Assembly: GCA_029070965.1 (NCBI GenBank)
Contig: JAIEBI010000020.1
Coordinates: 45,498-109,497 of the forward strand
Direction of reading: 5' to 3'
Origin: Clostridiales bacterium
Lineage (GTDB): Bacteria > Bacillota > Clostridia > Christensenellales > Pumilibacteraceae
DNA length: 64,000 bases
Each line of letters begins with the position of its first letter. Within the stretch, counting starts at the first letter, position 1. The notes beneath the pieces were generated by a model. It was not told where the DNA came from. It searched no databases and worked only from the letters and a program-made list of their open reading frames with translations. The position numbers and the translations under genes are program-made. Of the stretch, positions 41,902 through 51,405 are shown one piece after another.

Positions 41902-42270
41902 TTAAAGTACTTCGGGCGCCAAAGATATTATCTTTGTAAAGTCGCGGTCGCGCAGCTCACGTGCAATGGGTCCGAATATACGGGTGCCGCGCGGCTGCTT
42001 TTGGTTATCTATAATTACGGCGGCGTTGTCGTCGAAACGGATATGCGATCCGTCCGGACGATTTACGCCTTGGTGCGTGCGCACGATAACAGCCTTGACG
42101 ACGTCACCCTTTTTAACGGTGCCGCCCGGCTGAGCCGACTTAACCGACGCAGTAATGATGTCGCCGATATTGCCGCTTTTGCGTAAAGATCCGCCCATAA
42201 CCTGTATACACATTATTTCTTTCGCGCCGGTGTTGTCGGCGACTTTAAGATACGATTGGGGTTGTATCAT
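41902..42270 (-). CDS. rplN: Ribosomal protein L14
   Basis: 122 residues beginning '[20 protein letters not shown]' and ending '[11 protein letters not shown]', both diagnostic of uL14. It forms an intersubunit bridge. Confidence 0.97.
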   Translation of the reverse strand: MIQPQSYLKVADNTGAKEIMCIQVMGGSLRKSGNIGDIITASVKSAQPGGTVKKGDVVKAVIVRTHQGVNRPDGSHIRFDDNAAVIIDNQKQPRGTRIFGPIARELRDRDFTKIISLAPEVL

Positions 42271-42321
42271 GATTCACTCCTTAAAATGCGGGTGGACAAC
42301 TTTGGGGTTGCCGTTTCTGCA

Positions 42322-42576
42322 TTATTTAGCCTTTTCTACAATTCGATTTACGCGCCAGCACTTGTCCTTGGAAATGGGTCTTGTTTCGACAATCTCCACT
42401 CTATCGCCTATGCCGCACTCGTTGTTCTCGTCGTGCGCCTTGAACTTTTTGGTGCGCGTAACCGTCTTTTTGTAAAGCGGATGCTTGTACTTTTCGACGA
42501 CGGAAACAACTACCGTCTTGTCCATTTTGTCGGATACGACCACGCCTTCACGCGTCTTTCTGTCGTTGCGTTCCAT
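42322..42576 (-). CDS. rpsQ: Ribosomal protein S17
   Basis: 84-residue OB-fold protein: '[20 protein letters not shown]' and '[20 protein letters not shown]'. Its ATG overlaps the rpmC stop by one base. Confidence 0.97.
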   Translation of the reverse strand: MERNDRKTREGVVVSDKMDKTVVVSVVEKYKHPLYKKTVTRTKKFKAHDENNECGIGDRVEIVETRPISKDKCWRVNRIVEKAK

Positions 42577-42782
42577 TACTTGGCCTCCTTTTTGGCGCGA
42601 AGCTCACGCTCTCTTATGACCGTCTTTACGCGCGCAATGTCGCGTCTTACGGTTTGTATTTGCTTGGGGTTGGCAAGCTGACCGGTCGCGTTGGAAAACC
42701 GAAGGTTGAACAGCTCGGTTTTAAGCGACGCCAGCTTTTGCTGCAACTCGTCATCTCTTAACTCATGAACTTTCTCTTTCAT
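42576..42782 (-). CDS. rpmC: Ribosomal protein L29
   Basis: 68 residues, two long helices ('[20 protein letters not shown]', '[20 protein letters not shown]'). It lies at the tunnel exit. One-base overlaps join it to rplP and rpsQ. Confidence 0.97.
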   Translation of the reverse strand: MKEKVHELRDDELQQKLASLKTELFNLRFSNATGQLANPKQIQTVRRDIARVKTVIRERELRAKKEAK

Positions 42783-43249
42783 TATTCAGCCTCCTCAGTT
42801 TGTGCCGCCTTGGCTTGAGCAAGGGCTTCCGCCTCTTCAAGCTCGCGCTTAACGACTATTTTGCAACGAACGGGCAGCTTGTACGACGCAAGCCTTAACG
42901 CTTCTCTTGCAATCGGCTCGGCAACGCCCGCCATTTCGAACATGACCGTGCCCGGCTTGACAACCGCCGCCCAGTATTCCGGTGCGCCTTTACCGCTACC
43001 CATACGGGTGTCGGCGGGCTTTTTGGAATACGGCTTGTGCGGGAATATGTCTATCCAGACTTTGCCGCCACGCTTGGTGTAACGCGTCATTGCAACACGG
43101 GCCGCCTCTATTTGGTTGGAGGTGATCCTGCCCGGATCCTCGCTGACCAATGCGTATTCGCCGTAAGAAATCTTATTGCCACGAGTCGCTTTGCCTTTCA
43201 TTCTGCCGCGCTGAACTCTGCGGTGTTTAACCTTGTTGGGACTTAACAT
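42782..43249 (-). CDS. rplP: Ribosomal protein L16
   Basis: 155 residues; '[20 protein letters not shown]' and '[19 protein letters not shown]' are typical of uL16 near the peptidyl transferase centre. A short Glu/Ala-rich tail exceeds the usual ~140 residues. Confidence 0.97.
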   Translation of the reverse strand: MLSPNKVKHRRVQRGRMKGKATRGNKISYGEYALVSEDPGRITSNQIEAARVAMTRYTKRGGKVWIDIFPHKPYSKKPADTRMGSGKGAPEYWAAVVKPGTVMFEMAGVAEPIAREALRLASYKLPVRCKIVVKRELEEAEALAQAKAAQTEEAE

Positions 43250-43926
43250 TATTCGCCCTCCTTATTATCGGCAGCAGCCGCGGGTGCGGGGGTCGCGCCT
43301 AAAACGTCGCCCTTGTAAATCCACACCTTAACGCCCAAAACGCCGAACGTGGTACGCGCAATGCAGTAACCGTAATCGATGTCCGCACGCAACGTTTGCA
43401 GAGGTATGGAGCCTTCTTGGTAATGCTCGGCACGCGCGATTTCCGCGCCGTCAAGACGACCGCCGACCATAACCTTAACGCCCTTGGCGCCCGCATGCAT
43501 TGCTTTGCTCATAGCCTGCTTCATAGTGCGACGGAAGAACGCGCGCTTTTCAAGCTGAGCGGCGATGTTTTCCGCAAGAAGCTTGGCGTTGAGGTCGGGA
43601 TGCTTAACCTCTATGATATTGACGTAAATCTTTTTGTCGCCGACAAGCTTTTCGAGGTTCTTTTTGAGCTCGTCGATGCCGACGTGCTTTTGACCGATGA
43701 TCTTGCCGGGGAACTGCGTATGAATAGATACCTGTACCTTGCCTTGCGGACGCTCGATAATTACCTTGCTGATGCCGCAGGTTTTGTACTTATTCTCGAT
43801 ATACTGACGAACCTTGTAATCCTCGATAAGATAGGCGGAGAAATCCTTTTTGCCCGCATACCACTGGGAATTCCACTTTTCGATGATGCCGACGCGCAAA
43901 CCGTGGGGATTAACTTTTTGACCCAT
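43249..43926 (-). CDS. rpsC: Ribosomal protein S3
   Basis: 225 residues with KH domain ('[20 protein letters not shown]') and C-terminal domain ('[20 protein letters not shown]'). It lines the mRNA entry tunnel. Overlaps rplP by one base. Confidence 0.97.
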   Translation of the reverse strand: MGQKVNPHGLRVGIIEKWNSQWYAGKKDFSAYLIEDYKVRQYIENKYKTCGISKVIIERPQGKVQVSIHTQFPGKIIGQKHVGIDELKKNLEKLVGDKKIYVNIIEVKHPDLNAKLLAENIAAQLEKRAFFRRTMKQAMSKAMHAGAKGVKVMVGGRLDGAEIARAEHYQEGSIPLQTLRADIDYGYCIARTTFGVLGVKVWIYKGDVLGATPAPAAAADNKEGE

Positions 43927-43928
43927 GA

Positions 43929-44321
43929 TTATTTGTCCTCCTTGGTGTCGAGAATAACGGTGATGTGGCTGGTGCGCTTCAAGATGTGATGCGCTCTGCC
44001 CTTGCTGACAGGCTGGTAGCGTTTGAGCGTGGGACCTACGTCCGCGTACGCTTCGGCTACGTACAAGTCGTCAACCGACAGCCCGTTGTTGTGTTCGGCG
44101 TTTGCCGCGGCGGAGTTCAATACCTTGAACACCTGCTCGCTTGCCGCCTTGGGCGTGGCTTGGAGTATAGCCATGGCTTCCGATACCGACCTGCCGCGAA
44201 TGAGCGCGAGTACAATGCGTACCTTATCGGGTGCAATGCGCACGTGCTTGGCAGTGGCGTGCGGCCGCTTTTCGCGCAACTCTTCTACGCGCTGCGCCTT
44301 TTCTTTCATTCTTGTTGCCAT
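43929..44321 (-). CDS. rplV: Ribosomal protein L22
   Basis: 130 residues: '[21 protein letters not shown]' and the loop/C-terminal segment '[21 protein letters not shown]', which reaches into the exit tunnel. A short N-terminal Lys/Glu extension is present. Confidence 0.97.
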   Translation of the reverse strand: MATRMKEKAQRVEELREKRPHATAKHVRIAPDKVRIVLALIRGRSVSEAMAILQATPKAASEQVFKVLNSAAANAEHNNGLSVDDLYVAEAYADVGPTLKRYQPVSKGRAHHILKRTSHITVILDTKEDK

Positions 44322-44332
44322 AAGTTATCTCC

Positions 44333-44611
44333 TTATCTACCCTTGGTCGTCTTTTCGCCGCCGTGACCGGTGAAGGTGCGCGTGGGAGCGAACTCGCCGA
44401 GCTTGTGTCCGACCATGTCCGTGGTAACGTATACCGGCACAAACTTTTTGCCGTTGTGTACGGCAAAGGTAAGACCTATAAATTGCGGGAATATAGTGGA
44501 AGCGCGCGACCACGTTTTGATGGGACGCTTATCCGCTACCGCCGCCATCGCCTCTGCCTTTTTCATAAGGCCGGCGTCAACATAATAACCTTTTTTAGTC
44601 GATCTTGACAT
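44333..44611 (-). CDS. rpsS: Ribosomal protein S19
   Basis: 92 residues: '[19 protein letters not shown]' and '[19 protein letters not shown]'. 30S head protein that contacts the P-site region with S13. Confidence 0.97.
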   Translation of the reverse strand: MSRSTKKGYYVDAGLMKKAEAMAAVADKRPIKTWSRASTIFPQFIGLTFAVHNGKKFVPVYVTTDMVGHKLGEFAPTRTFTGHGGEKTTKGR

Positions 44612-44624
44612 TTCTTAACGCTCC

Positions 44625-45452
44625 TTAATTCACGCGTTTGACAATAAACTTGTCGGAAGCCTTGTGCTTGGATCTTGTCTTCTTACCCAAAGTCGGTTTA
44701 CCCCAAGGGGATACGGGACTGGGTCTGCCTATCGGGCTCTTGCCTTCGCCGCCGCCGTGAGGGTGGTCGCAAGGGTTCATAACGACACCGCGGACGGTGG
44801 GTTTGACGCCCATGTGGCGTTTGCGGCCCGCTTTGCCCAAGGAAACAAGCTCGTGGTCGAGGTTGCCGACCTGTCCGATTGTCGCCTTGCAGCGTTGAAG
44901 CACCATGCGCATTTCGCCGGACGGAAGACGGAGTGTTGCGTACTTGCCTTCCTTAGCCATAAGCTGTGCCGCCGCGCCCGCCGAGCGAACCATTTGGCCG
45001 CCGCGCCCGGGGAGCATCTCGATGTTATGCACAAGCGTACCTACGGGAATGTTGGCAAGCGGCAAGCAGTTGCCCGCTTTGATATCCGCTTGTTCGCCCG
45101 AAACCACTTTGTCGCCCTTTTGCAAGCCCGCCGGCGCAAGAATGTAACGCTTTTCGCCGTCGGCGTAGTTCAAGAGTGCAATGAACGCGGTGCGGTTGGG
45201 ATCGTATTCCACGGTAGCGACGCGCGCTTCTATTCCGTCCTTGTCGCGTTTAAAGTCTATAACGCGATACTTTTGACGGTTGCCGCCGCCGATATGACGA
45301 ACGGTGATTTTGCCGGTAAAGTTGCGGCCGCCGTGACGGCTTTGCTCTTTGAGGAGCGGCTTGTACGGCTTGTCGCCCGTAAGCTCGGGCGCCGCTATAA
45401 CGGTTTTGAACCGCGTGCCCGGCGTAATCGGTTTATATCTCTTAATAGCCAT
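44625..45452 (-). CDS. rplB: Ribosomal protein L2
   Basis: 275 residues with '[19 protein letters not shown]' and the C-terminal '[19 protein letters not shown]' containing the conserved His near the peptidyl transferase centre. An 82-bp gap separates it from rplW, longer than neighbouring junctions. Confidence 0.97.
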   Translation of the reverse strand: MAIKRYKPITPGTRFKTVIAAPELTGDKPYKPLLKEQSRHGGRNFTGKITVRHIGGGNRQKYRVIDFKRDKDGIEARVATVEYDPNRTAFIALLNYADGEKRYILAPAGLQKGDKVVSGEQADIKAGNCLPLANIPVGTLVHNIEMLPGRGGQMVRSAGAAAQLMAKEGKYATLRLPSGEMRMVLQRCKATIGQVGNLDHELVSLGKAGRKRHMGVKPTVRGVVMNPCDHPHGGGEGKSPIGRPSPVSPWGKPTLGKKTRSKHKASDKFIVKRVN

Positions 45453-45534
45453 TTATGTTATTAACCTCCGTGATTGTTGTGTTTGAGCGCTTTTTCGCCT
45501 TTTCATTATATATAGGCGTGTGCGCGGCTCAAAC

Positions 45535-45825
45535 TTAGGACAAAGTCTCAAAGAACGGTATCGCCTTCGACTCGGGCGTAAGCGTAACGTACGCTTTTTT
45601 GCCCTTGGACGTGTAGCCCTGCGTTCTGCCCTGTCTTTTGAGTTTGCCGCGGACGTTGGTCACGTTGACCGACTCGACCTTTACGTCGAATATTTGCTCG
45701 ACCGCCGCTTTAACTTGCACCTTGTCCGCGCGGGGGTCTACCATAAACACGTAACGTTTGGCAGCCACGCCGTCGTTTGACTTTTCGGTCAGTACCGGAC
45801 GAATGATAATGTCTTGTGCCGTCAT
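45535..45825 (-). CDS. rplW: Ribosomal protein L23
   Basis: 96 residues: 'DIIIRPVLTEKSNDGVAAKR' and 'VKVESVNVTNVRGKLKRQGR'. It docks trigger factor and SRP at the tunnel exit. Overlaps rplD by one base. Confidence 0.97.
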   Translation of the reverse strand: MTAQDIIIRPVLTEKSNDGVAAKRYVFMVDPRADKVQVKAAVEQIFDVKVESVNVTNVRGKLKRQGRTQGYTSKGKKAYVTLTPESKAIPFFETLS

Positions 45826-46466
45826 TATTGCGCCGCGACCTCCTTGGATGTGTATTTTTGTTCAATCGCCTTGATGGCTTCGACGGTCGTAAGCATGACC
45901 GTGTTTGCAACTACGTCGTATACGCTGAGCTGATCGCTGTTAGCCAAACGGACATTGGGAATGTTGCCCGCAGCCCTGACCGCGTTGGTGCTGCCGTTGG
46001 GCAGGACCAAAAGCACGCGGCTTTCTATTTTGAGCGCTTTAAGCACAGCCGCCATCTGCTTGGTCTTGGGTTCGATTTCCAGCTTGTCCAACACTACGAG
46101 GTTGCCGTCCGAACGTTTTGCGGAAAGCGCGCTCGTGATAGCCGTTATGCGCATGACTTTGGTAATCTTTTTGCGGAAAGAACGCGGCTTCGGCGCGAAA
46201 ACAACGCCGCCGCCCTTCCACTGCGGTGCGCGGATAGAGCCTTGGCGGGCATTACCCGTGCCCTTTTGACGCCACGGCTTTTTGCCGCCGCCCGTCACCT
46301 CGGTGCGGGTAAGCGTGCTTTTGGTGCCTTGGCGGGCGTTGGCCATTTGCGCAACGACTACCTGATGAATTATCGACTCCTTATACTCGGCGCCGAATAC
46401 GCTCTCGTCAAGCTCCATCGTGCCGGCGGAGCTGCCGTCTTGTTTAAATATCTCGATTGTAGGCAT
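45825..46466 (-). CDS. rplD: Ribosomal protein L4
   Basis: 213 residues with the tunnel loop '[20 protein letters not shown]' and '[20 protein letters not shown]'. In some bacteria L4 also represses the S10 operon through its leader; whether that holds here is unknown. Confidence 0.97.
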   Translation of the reverse strand: MPTIEIFKQDGSSAGTMELDESVFGAEYKESIIHQVVVAQMANARQGTKSTLTRTEVTGGGKKPWRQKGTGNARQGSIRAPQWKGGGVVFAPKPRSFRKKITKVMRITAITSALSAKRSDGNLVVLDKLEIEPKTKQMAAVLKALKIESRVLLVLPNGSTNAVRAAGNIPNVRLANSDQLSVYDVVANTVMLTTVEAIKAIEQKYTSKEVAAQ

Positions 46467-46486
46467 TATACTCTCTCTCCTCGACC

Positions 46487-47116
46487 TTATTTAACGGTTT
46501 CCTTAACCGTAACAAGTCCGCCCTTCGGTCCGGGGACGGCGCCGCGTATCAAAAGTACGCCGCGAGCCTTGTCCACCTTAACGACCTTAAGGTTTTGTAT
46601 CGTCACGTTCTCGTGTCCGTACTGACCGGCCATTTTAAGGTTTTTAATGCGCCGCGACGGATTGGAGTTAGCGCCGGTAGAACCGACCTCGCGGTGAACG
46701 GGGCCCGTACCGTGCGTCATTTTAAGGCGGTGGTGGTTCCAACGCTTGATAACGCCGGTAAAGCCGCGGCCCTTGGTCACGCCGCTGACGTCGACCATGT
46801 CGCCTTCGCCGAACATGGTGCAGTCGATAACCGACCCGACGGAATACGTGTCCGCGTTGTCGTAACGGAACTCGCGCAAATACCGCGCGGGCTTTGCCTT
46901 GGCTTTCTTGAACAATCCGGCTTCCGGCTTGTTAAGCTTGCCTTCCTTTATTTCCTCAAACGCGCAAACAACCGCGCTGTAACCGTTGCGGTCGACGGTG
47001 CGAAGATCGACAACCGTCATAGGTCCGCACTGAACAACGGTGACAGGTATAGCCACGTCGTTCTCGCCGAATATTTGCGTCATGCCGAGTTTCTTTCCCA
47101 AAATCGCTTTTGTCAT
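46487..47116 (-). CDS. rplC: Ribosomal protein L3
   Basis: 209 residues: 'AILGKKLGMTQIFGENDVAI', the central loop 'GRGFTGVIKRWNHHRLKMTH' and 'PGPKGGLVTVKETVK'. Early 50S assembly protein near the peptidyl transferase centre. Confidence 0.97.
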   Translation of the reverse strand: MTKAILGKKLGMTQIFGENDVAIPVTVVQCGPMTVVDLRTVDRNGYSAVVCAFEEIKEGKLNKPEAGLFKKAKAKPARYLREFRYDNADTYSVGSVIDCTMFGEGDMVDVSGVTKGRGFTGVIKRWNHHRLKMTHGTGPVHREVGSTGANSNPSRRIKNLKMAGQYGHENVTIQNLKVVKVDKARGVLLIRGAVPGPKGGLVTVKETVK

Positions 47117-47134
47117 GATAATTTCGGCTCCTTA

Positions 47135-47443
47135 TTACAGCTTTATCTTGATGTCTACGCCCGCGGGGAGGTCGAGTCTCATAAGGGAATCGACGGTTTT
47201 GCCCGAAGGACTATAGATATCTATAAGTCGTGAGTACGTGCGAAGCTCAAATTGCTCGCGCGAGTCCTTGTGCTTATGCACCGAACGCAAAATCGTGACC
47301 ACTTCCTTCTGCGTGGGCAGAGGAATAGGCCCGCAAACCTTGGAACCGGTCTGCTTGGCTGCGTCGACTATCCGCTGCGCGGAACTGTCGACCAGCTCGT
47401 GATCGTACGCTCTTAGCTTGATTCTGATTTTTTGGCTAGACAT
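47135..47443 (-). CDS. rpsJ: Ribosomal protein S10
   Basis: 102 residues: '[20 protein letters not shown]' and '[20 protein letters not shown]'. First gene of the superoperon, with AAGGAG upstream of the ATG. It also acts with NusB in antitermination in other bacteria. Confidence 0.97.
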   Translation of the reverse strand: MSSQKIRIKLRAYDHELVDSSAQRIVDAAKQTGSKVCGPIPLPTQKEVVTILRSVHKHKDSREQFELRTYSRLIDIYSPSGKTVDSLMRLDLPAGVDIKIKL

Positions 47444-47596
47444 ATGTTTCTCCTTGTGTCCACCCGACGTGCCGTACCCAACATATTGTGGCGTTTCACG
47501 TGTTCGGGCGTGCCGTTTTGTGCGAATTTTTTTCGGGGCTTCTCGGCCCCGTTTTCTGTCACAAATAACCTACCACGCATACTGCGCAGCTTATCC

Positions 47597-47625
47597 ATTG
47601 TACCACCCTTGTCCACCTTTGTCAA
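47597..47625 (-). promoter_or_regulatory. Promoter of the S10-spc-alpha superoperon
   Basis: Minus-strand TTGACA (47625-47620), 17-base spacer, TACAAT (47602-47597). The start near 47590 leaves a ~147-nt leader with a CGGGGC/GCCCCG hairpin about 60 bases in; it is followed by A residues, not U, so it is not a simple terminator. Confidence 0.8.
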
Positions 47626-47855
47626 CTGTTTTGACCCACCTTTCAAAAATTTTTTCAAGACGGATTTTCCCCGCCAAAACAGCTCCCTATATATAATATA
47701 TAATGAAAGGGAACTCGCCTGACTGTGCCTATATATAATGAAAAGAGCGGCTTATCTACCGCTTGCATAATTTGCAAGAATATTGCAACAATTACACGGT
47801 TTTTGCATTGCCGCTGCACAATGAGTTTGATATAGTAAAAGCAAGAGGTATTATT

Positions 47856-48263
47856 ATGGTTGACACTATTTTCGGCTATATTTGCATACTGTTCTTGGTT
47901 GGCATGCTTGACGTCGGGACGGTTCAATGCCTATATAAAACGTTTTTAAAAAGCGAAAGCTTACTAGCCGTTTTTCCTACTTGGAAAGACACTAAAAAGC
48001 CGTTTTATTGGTTTTTATTTTGGAGTATAATATTCTGCACCAACGTGGCGGCATACACCGCGGTGTGGTTTATATTCGCCCATGAATTGGCGGTCGCAAT
48101 TATAATTATTTCATTGGCTCTTTCGTTTCTTGTTTTTATGATTATTTATTTTATATTCGAATCTATTATTTCACTAATTTACAGAATAATTAATAAAATA
48201 CGTAAAATTGATATTTATGCTAAATTCCACAACGAAGAAAACACAGTTATCGATACAGAATAA
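47856..48263 (+). CDS. Small membrane protein
   Basis: 135 residues from ATG 47856, chosen for the AGAGGT seven bases upstream. Three to four hydrophobic segments ('FGYICILFLVGMLDVG', 'FWSIIFCTNVAAYTAVWFIFA', 'AIIIISLALSFLVFMIIYFIF') and a charged C-terminal tail. No family recognised. Convergent with the DUF2207-like pair. Confidence 0.6.
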   Translation: MVDTIFGYICILFLVGMLDVGTVQCLYKTFLKSESLLAVFPTWKDTKKPFYWFLFWSIIFCTNVAAYTAVWFIFAHELAVAIIIISLALSFLVFMIIYFIFESIISLIYRIINKIRKIDIYAKFHNEENTVIDTE

Positions 48264-48302
48264 AATTTTAAAAAATAGCTATTTTTTTAATTTCACACCG
48301 CA

Positions 48303-48336
48303 AAAATGCACAAAAACGCCCGTTTTTGTGCATTTT
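48303..48336. terminator. Bidirectional terminator
   Basis: A perfect 16-bp stem AAAATGCACAAAAACG/CGTTTTTGTGCATTTT with a two-base loop between convergent genes. Confidence 0.85.
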
Positions 48337-48340
48337 CTGT

Positions 48341-49384
48341 TTAGAACATTAGCGTGTCGCGCAGCTCGCCGAGGTACCAACTCGGACCATCGGTCGTAAT
48401 TGCGTCGAATTTTGATTTTAATTTTTTTGTAATTTTTAATATATAGCAATACGGTAAAATATCGAAATAATAATTTGGATTTTCTTCTATTAATGTTTCT
48501 AATTGGTCTTTTTCGGCGTCCAGCAAAAATTGTTTGAAAGCGCTTATTCTGCCGTAAATTGCTATATCCCTGTCCGAGCGGATATCGATAAACTGAGATA
48601 ATACAACGGTTACGACCGACGCCGCCATTCCTATACTTAATGTTACTGCGCTGTCGAACGGCGCAAAGGACAAAAATGCGCCAAACGGTACGCCGCCCCA
48701 AACGCAGATAAACGGGTATTTTATCATTGTCGTAATCGGTTCGTCGTTGGGTATAGCCTTAATTAATATTACTGCGATAATCGGGAAAAGCATCATTGCA
48801 TACATTCCGCCCCCGCCGAATACTACCGCATTTATTATAGTTATCAATATAATCGAGACTTCCGCCCAGACCAAACCGAGTGCGGAAAGCTTTTTTGTCC
48901 TCGCATTTCGTCTTTTATTTGCCTTTTCCTTACAGCTGTCCATCAGCTTTTTGTTGACGTCTTTTACGGACGAAGGCGCGGCAAGCGTGTAAAATTCTAT
49001 GCTCGCCTCGAACAGACCGTCGAAAAATTCCTTTTCTATCTTGAAATTATTCTTCATTTGGTTGGTCATTTGGTCTTCGTCAGCGTTTGGTTCGAGATTT
49101 TTCAGCTTTGTTATTTTAAGTCCGCGCTTGCAGTCCTCTTCGATTTTTACAAATCCGCGCGACGCCCAATGCAGCATGAGCGGATTTATTATTTCGTGCG
49201 CTCTCAGTCGGTGCGAATAATACTTACCCATTACGTCTATGGGCGAATAGCCGCGCGACGGGTAGAATTCTATCGGTTTTAACGCACGTTTCAGTCTGAC
49301 CTTGCCGATTATTAACGGCACCGCCGCCGACAATACCGCTGCCGCAGAAATAATTATGCAAATTATAAATACCCAAAATTTCAT
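48341..49384 (-). CDS. DUF2207 C-terminal-like membrane protein B
   Basis: 347 residues from ATG 49384, which overlaps the previous stop (ATGA). One N-terminal helix, a soluble domain ('YSPIDVMGKYYSHRLRAHEI'), two or more central transmembrane segments (about 185-270) and an ending 'YFDILPYCYILKITKKLKSK...GPSWYLG' that matches the C-terminal part of DUF2207 proteins. The extracellular N-terminal half of full DUF2207 proteins is missing. It is paralogous to the gene just upstream. Confidence 0.65.
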   Translation of the reverse strand: MKFWVFIICIIISAAAVLSAAVPLIIGKVRLKRALKPIEFYPSRGYSPIDVMGKYYSHRLRAHEIINPLMLHWASRGFVKIEEDCKRGLKITKLKNLEPNADEDQMTNQMKNNFKIEKEFFDGLFEASIEFYTLAAPSSVKDVNKKLMDSCKEKANKRRNARTKKLSALGLVWAEVSIILITIINAVVFGGGGMYAMMLFPIIAVILIKAIPNDEPITTMIKYPFICVWGGVPFGAFLSFAPFDSAVTLSIGMAASVVTVVLSQFIDIRSDRDIAIYGRISAFKQFLLDAEKDQLETLIEENPNYYFDILPYCYILKITKKLKSKFDAITTDGPSWYLGELRDTLMF

Positions 49385-50430
49385 AGCAGCCACCCCTCTC
49401 GATCGGGATCGTCGCTGTACCACTTGGGCGGCGGCAGTCCTTTAAACTTGCGCCCTACTATCCATTTAATATTAAAGGTGTGCAAAAACGGCAGAGCTTC
49501 GTAGTAATCGTCGCCGACCTCGTCGGCAGATGCCTTTAACAAAAACTTTTTGTAATTGGTTAAATCGGAATAATCGGACAGATTTATCTTTTCGCGGTAG
49601 TCGACAAAGCGTATAAGCACGATCGGACCTACAAACAATATTGCCGCCGCTACGTAGATGACGCCCAAAAAGTCGTTCACGCCCGATCCTATCCATATGC
49701 CGAGCGACCCGCCGACCGAAGCGCCCAACCACATTCCGCACCATATTGCTTTGAAAATAATAGGCATGCCTCTTACAAATATCAAAACTATTAGTCCGAT
49801 CAACGCCATAAAGAACATCATAATCAGCATATAGTTTCCGGTGAGCGCGCCAAACAGTATTGCGGAAAGCAACAGCGGCAGTATGGAAAGCGCAAAAGTC
49901 AATACTTTTAAGGTATAGTGCGTTGATGAATACACGCCCTCGTCTTCCCTTGCGGCAAACATTTGCGATATATTTTTAGCCGTTTCTTTTGTTACAAGCG
50001 GCAAGTGTATGTTTATAGGTTTACCGCCGGCGGCTTTTTTCATTGCCGCTTTAAACAGCTCGCGCTCGCGCACGTACGTGCCGCGGTCGAAAAATACGGC
50101 GTCCTTTTCGAAGTGCATTGGCATATCCTTTATTTTGGTCAGCCGTACTGTATGCTTGGATAAATACTTAACCTTTATATATCCCATTTGCGCCCAGTGC
50201 GTAATTAACGCGGAGGTCAGCCTGCGCGGATAAGTCTTTCCGATAAATATGCGCTGAACGTCGAGCGGCGAAAATCCTTTGGGCATTTTTGTAATCGTTT
50301 CTTTTTTTACGTTACGCTTTGCCCGCAGTCCGAAAATGAGCGCAAGCAAAAGTATAACCCCGACGCAGCCGTATATGCCTGCGGCAAAACCTTGGTATAT
50401 TATTGAATTGTTGCTCGACAAAAATGCCAT
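49381..50430 (-). CDS. DUF2207 C-terminal-like membrane protein A
   Basis: 349 residues, same layout as its downstream paralogue: N-terminal helix, 'FSPLDVQRIFIGKTYPRRLTSA' matching 'YSPIDVMGKYYSHRLRAHEI', central transmembrane helices (about 180-270), and 'YEALPFLHTFNIKWIVGRKF...PPKWYS' at the end. The two form a coupled pair and may work as a heterodimer; function unknown. The mRNA begins with a copy of the multi-hairpin leader element. Confidence 0.65.
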   Translation of the reverse strand: MAFLSSNNSIIYQGFAAGIYGCVGVILLLALIFGLRAKRNVKKETITKMPKGFSPLDVQRIFIGKTYPRRLTSALITHWAQMGYIKVKYLSKHTVRLTKIKDMPMHFEKDAVFFDRGTYVRERELFKAAMKKAAGGKPINIHLPLVTKETAKNISQMFAAREDEGVYSSTHYTLKVLTFALSILPLLLSAILFGALTGNYMLIMMFFMALIGLIVLIFVRGMPIIFKAIWCGMWLGASVGGSLGIWIGSGVNDFLGVIYVAAAILFVGPIVLIRFVDYREKINLSDYSDLTNYKKFLLKASADEVGDDYYEALPFLHTFNIKWIVGRKFKGLPPPKWYSDDPDREGWLL

Positions 50431-50506
50431 AACAGATTTTGCGTTTCCTTTTTTGTCTTTTTTTGCGTGCGCACCTTACCGCACCGTCCAAAATGATATA
50501 ATCATC

Positions 50507-50635
50507 CGAGGAGTAAATTTGCCCGCTTGCGGGAGCAAATTTGCGACGACAACAAATTTGGTGTAATACCACGCAGCTTGCTGCGAAAAGTGTGCGAAGC
50601 ACGCGAATCCGGAGCTTGCTCCTGAGTATTATACC
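50507..50635 (-). repeat. Multi-hairpin leader element, copy 3
   Basis: In RNA sense: GGTATAATACTC, hairpins GGAG/CTCC, GCGTGC/GCACAC and CGCAG/CTGCG, linker ACACCAAATTTGTTGTCGTC, hairpin GCAAATTTGC/GCAAATTTAC enclosing CCCGCAAGCGGG, then CTCCTCG. Its first base is the predicted transcription start, and it precedes the DUF2207-like gene by 76 bases. Confidence 0.8.
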
Positions 50636-50641
50636 AAATTT

Positions 50642-50670
50642 ATTATACAACATTGTTCTTTTCCAGTCAA
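50642..50670 (-). promoter_or_regulatory. Promoter of the DUF2207-like pair
   Basis: Minus-strand TTGACT (50670-50665), 17-base spacer, TATAAT (50647-50642). The start about seven bases on coincides with the first base of the leader element (50635). Confidence 0.7.
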
Positions 50671-50755
50671 ATCGTAATTTTATTCAAAATTGCCGTTCAT
50701 GGCTTGTCCACAAAATGATTTTAACGTCGCGTGGAACATATAAAAATCTTGATTT

Positions 50756-50774
50756 ACTAAACCGACGGTTTAGT
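50756..50774. repeat. ACTAAACCGACGGTTTAGT palindrome, copy 1
   Basis: A near-perfect 19-bp palindrome also found at 61642-61656, 61997-62013 (variant centre) and 62261-62279. Here it is in inverted orientation, with the adjoining GTAAATCAAG flank shared with the last copy. Confidence 0.75.
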
Positions 50775-50897
50775 CAAGCGCGAGAGTATCGGAAAACATG
50801 CGTTCGCCGACTACCGCGCCGAATAGAAACGCCATGATTTTTTGCTCTGCAACATTTTTGTCCATCAGGATTTTTGCCGCAAATTTTACGCAACAAA

Positions 50898-50922
50898 AAA
50901 TCGCCGCTGCAAACGGCGATTT
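50898..50922 (-). terminator. Terminator of the 84-residue protein gene
   Basis: AAATCGCCG/CGGCGATTT stem with minus-strand TTTTTTGTTG tail. Confidence 0.8.
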
Positions 50923-50933
50923 CGTTTATAATA

Positions 50934-51188
50934 TTATTTGTCGCTCGGCTCTTGCGGGTCGCTTACGGTATCGGTTCCTTCCAATTCGCCAGATTGCTCG
51001 GCGTTCGGTTGGACGGTGTCGGTATTTTCAGATTGCTCGTCCTTTTTTTGTTCATCAGGTTTCTTTTTTCCGCTGAAAATAACGTATACGGCAAGCGCGC
51101 CGAATATGGCAAGTAAAAACAACAAACCTATCACGTAATACCATGGATTGGACGGATCGTTAAAAGCATTGGATAAATATTGAAGCAT
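50934..51188 (-). CDS. Small single-pass membrane protein with acidic tail
   Basis: 84 residues: a transmembrane helix at about 18-40 ('YVIGLLFLLAIFGALAVYVIF'), a Lys cluster (stop-transfer), then a Glu/Asp/Ser/Gln-rich tail. The positive-inside rule places the tail in the cytoplasm. GAGGGT precedes the ATG and a terminator follows. No family recognised. Confidence 0.6.
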   Translation of the reverse strand: MLQYLSNAFNDPSNPWYYVIGLLFLLAIFGALAVYVIFSGKKKPDEQKKDEQSENTDTVQPNAEQSGELEGTDTVSDPQEPSDK

Positions 51189-51405
51189 GGTTAATAACCC
51201 TCTCTTTTGTTAGATTATACTAAATTTCGCCGATTGTGTCAAGTTTCATACGTTATTTGGCGCTCTTATTCGGAAAAATTGCGACTTTCGATTTGATTTT
51301 TCCGCGATTTTTCGAAAATTATTTGTTAAAATTCTGAATAAAACCGCCAAATGATGTTTATTTTATAACAATGTTGTAGCGCCTGAGTTATAGGTCAATT
51401 CCGAA

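Larger units (their letters stand above)
50431..50933. other. Intergenic region with leader element, palindrome and terminator
   Basis: About 500 bases between the DUF2207-like pair and the next small gene. It contains leader-element copy 3, its promoter, one TAAACCGACGGTTTA palindrome and the terminator of the 84-residue protein gene. No further coding sequence was supported. Confidence 0.6.

Noticed and set aside
47530-47565. Leader hairpin CGGGGC/GCCCCG as an S10 attenuator
   Set aside because: On the mRNA strand the stem is followed by A residues, not a U-tract, so simple intrinsic termination is not supported.
47413-47658. 81-residue leader ORF before rpsJ
   Set aside because: Its first ATG overlaps the -10 element of the S10 promoter, so it would not be in the mRNA; no ribosome binding site precedes the internal ATG.
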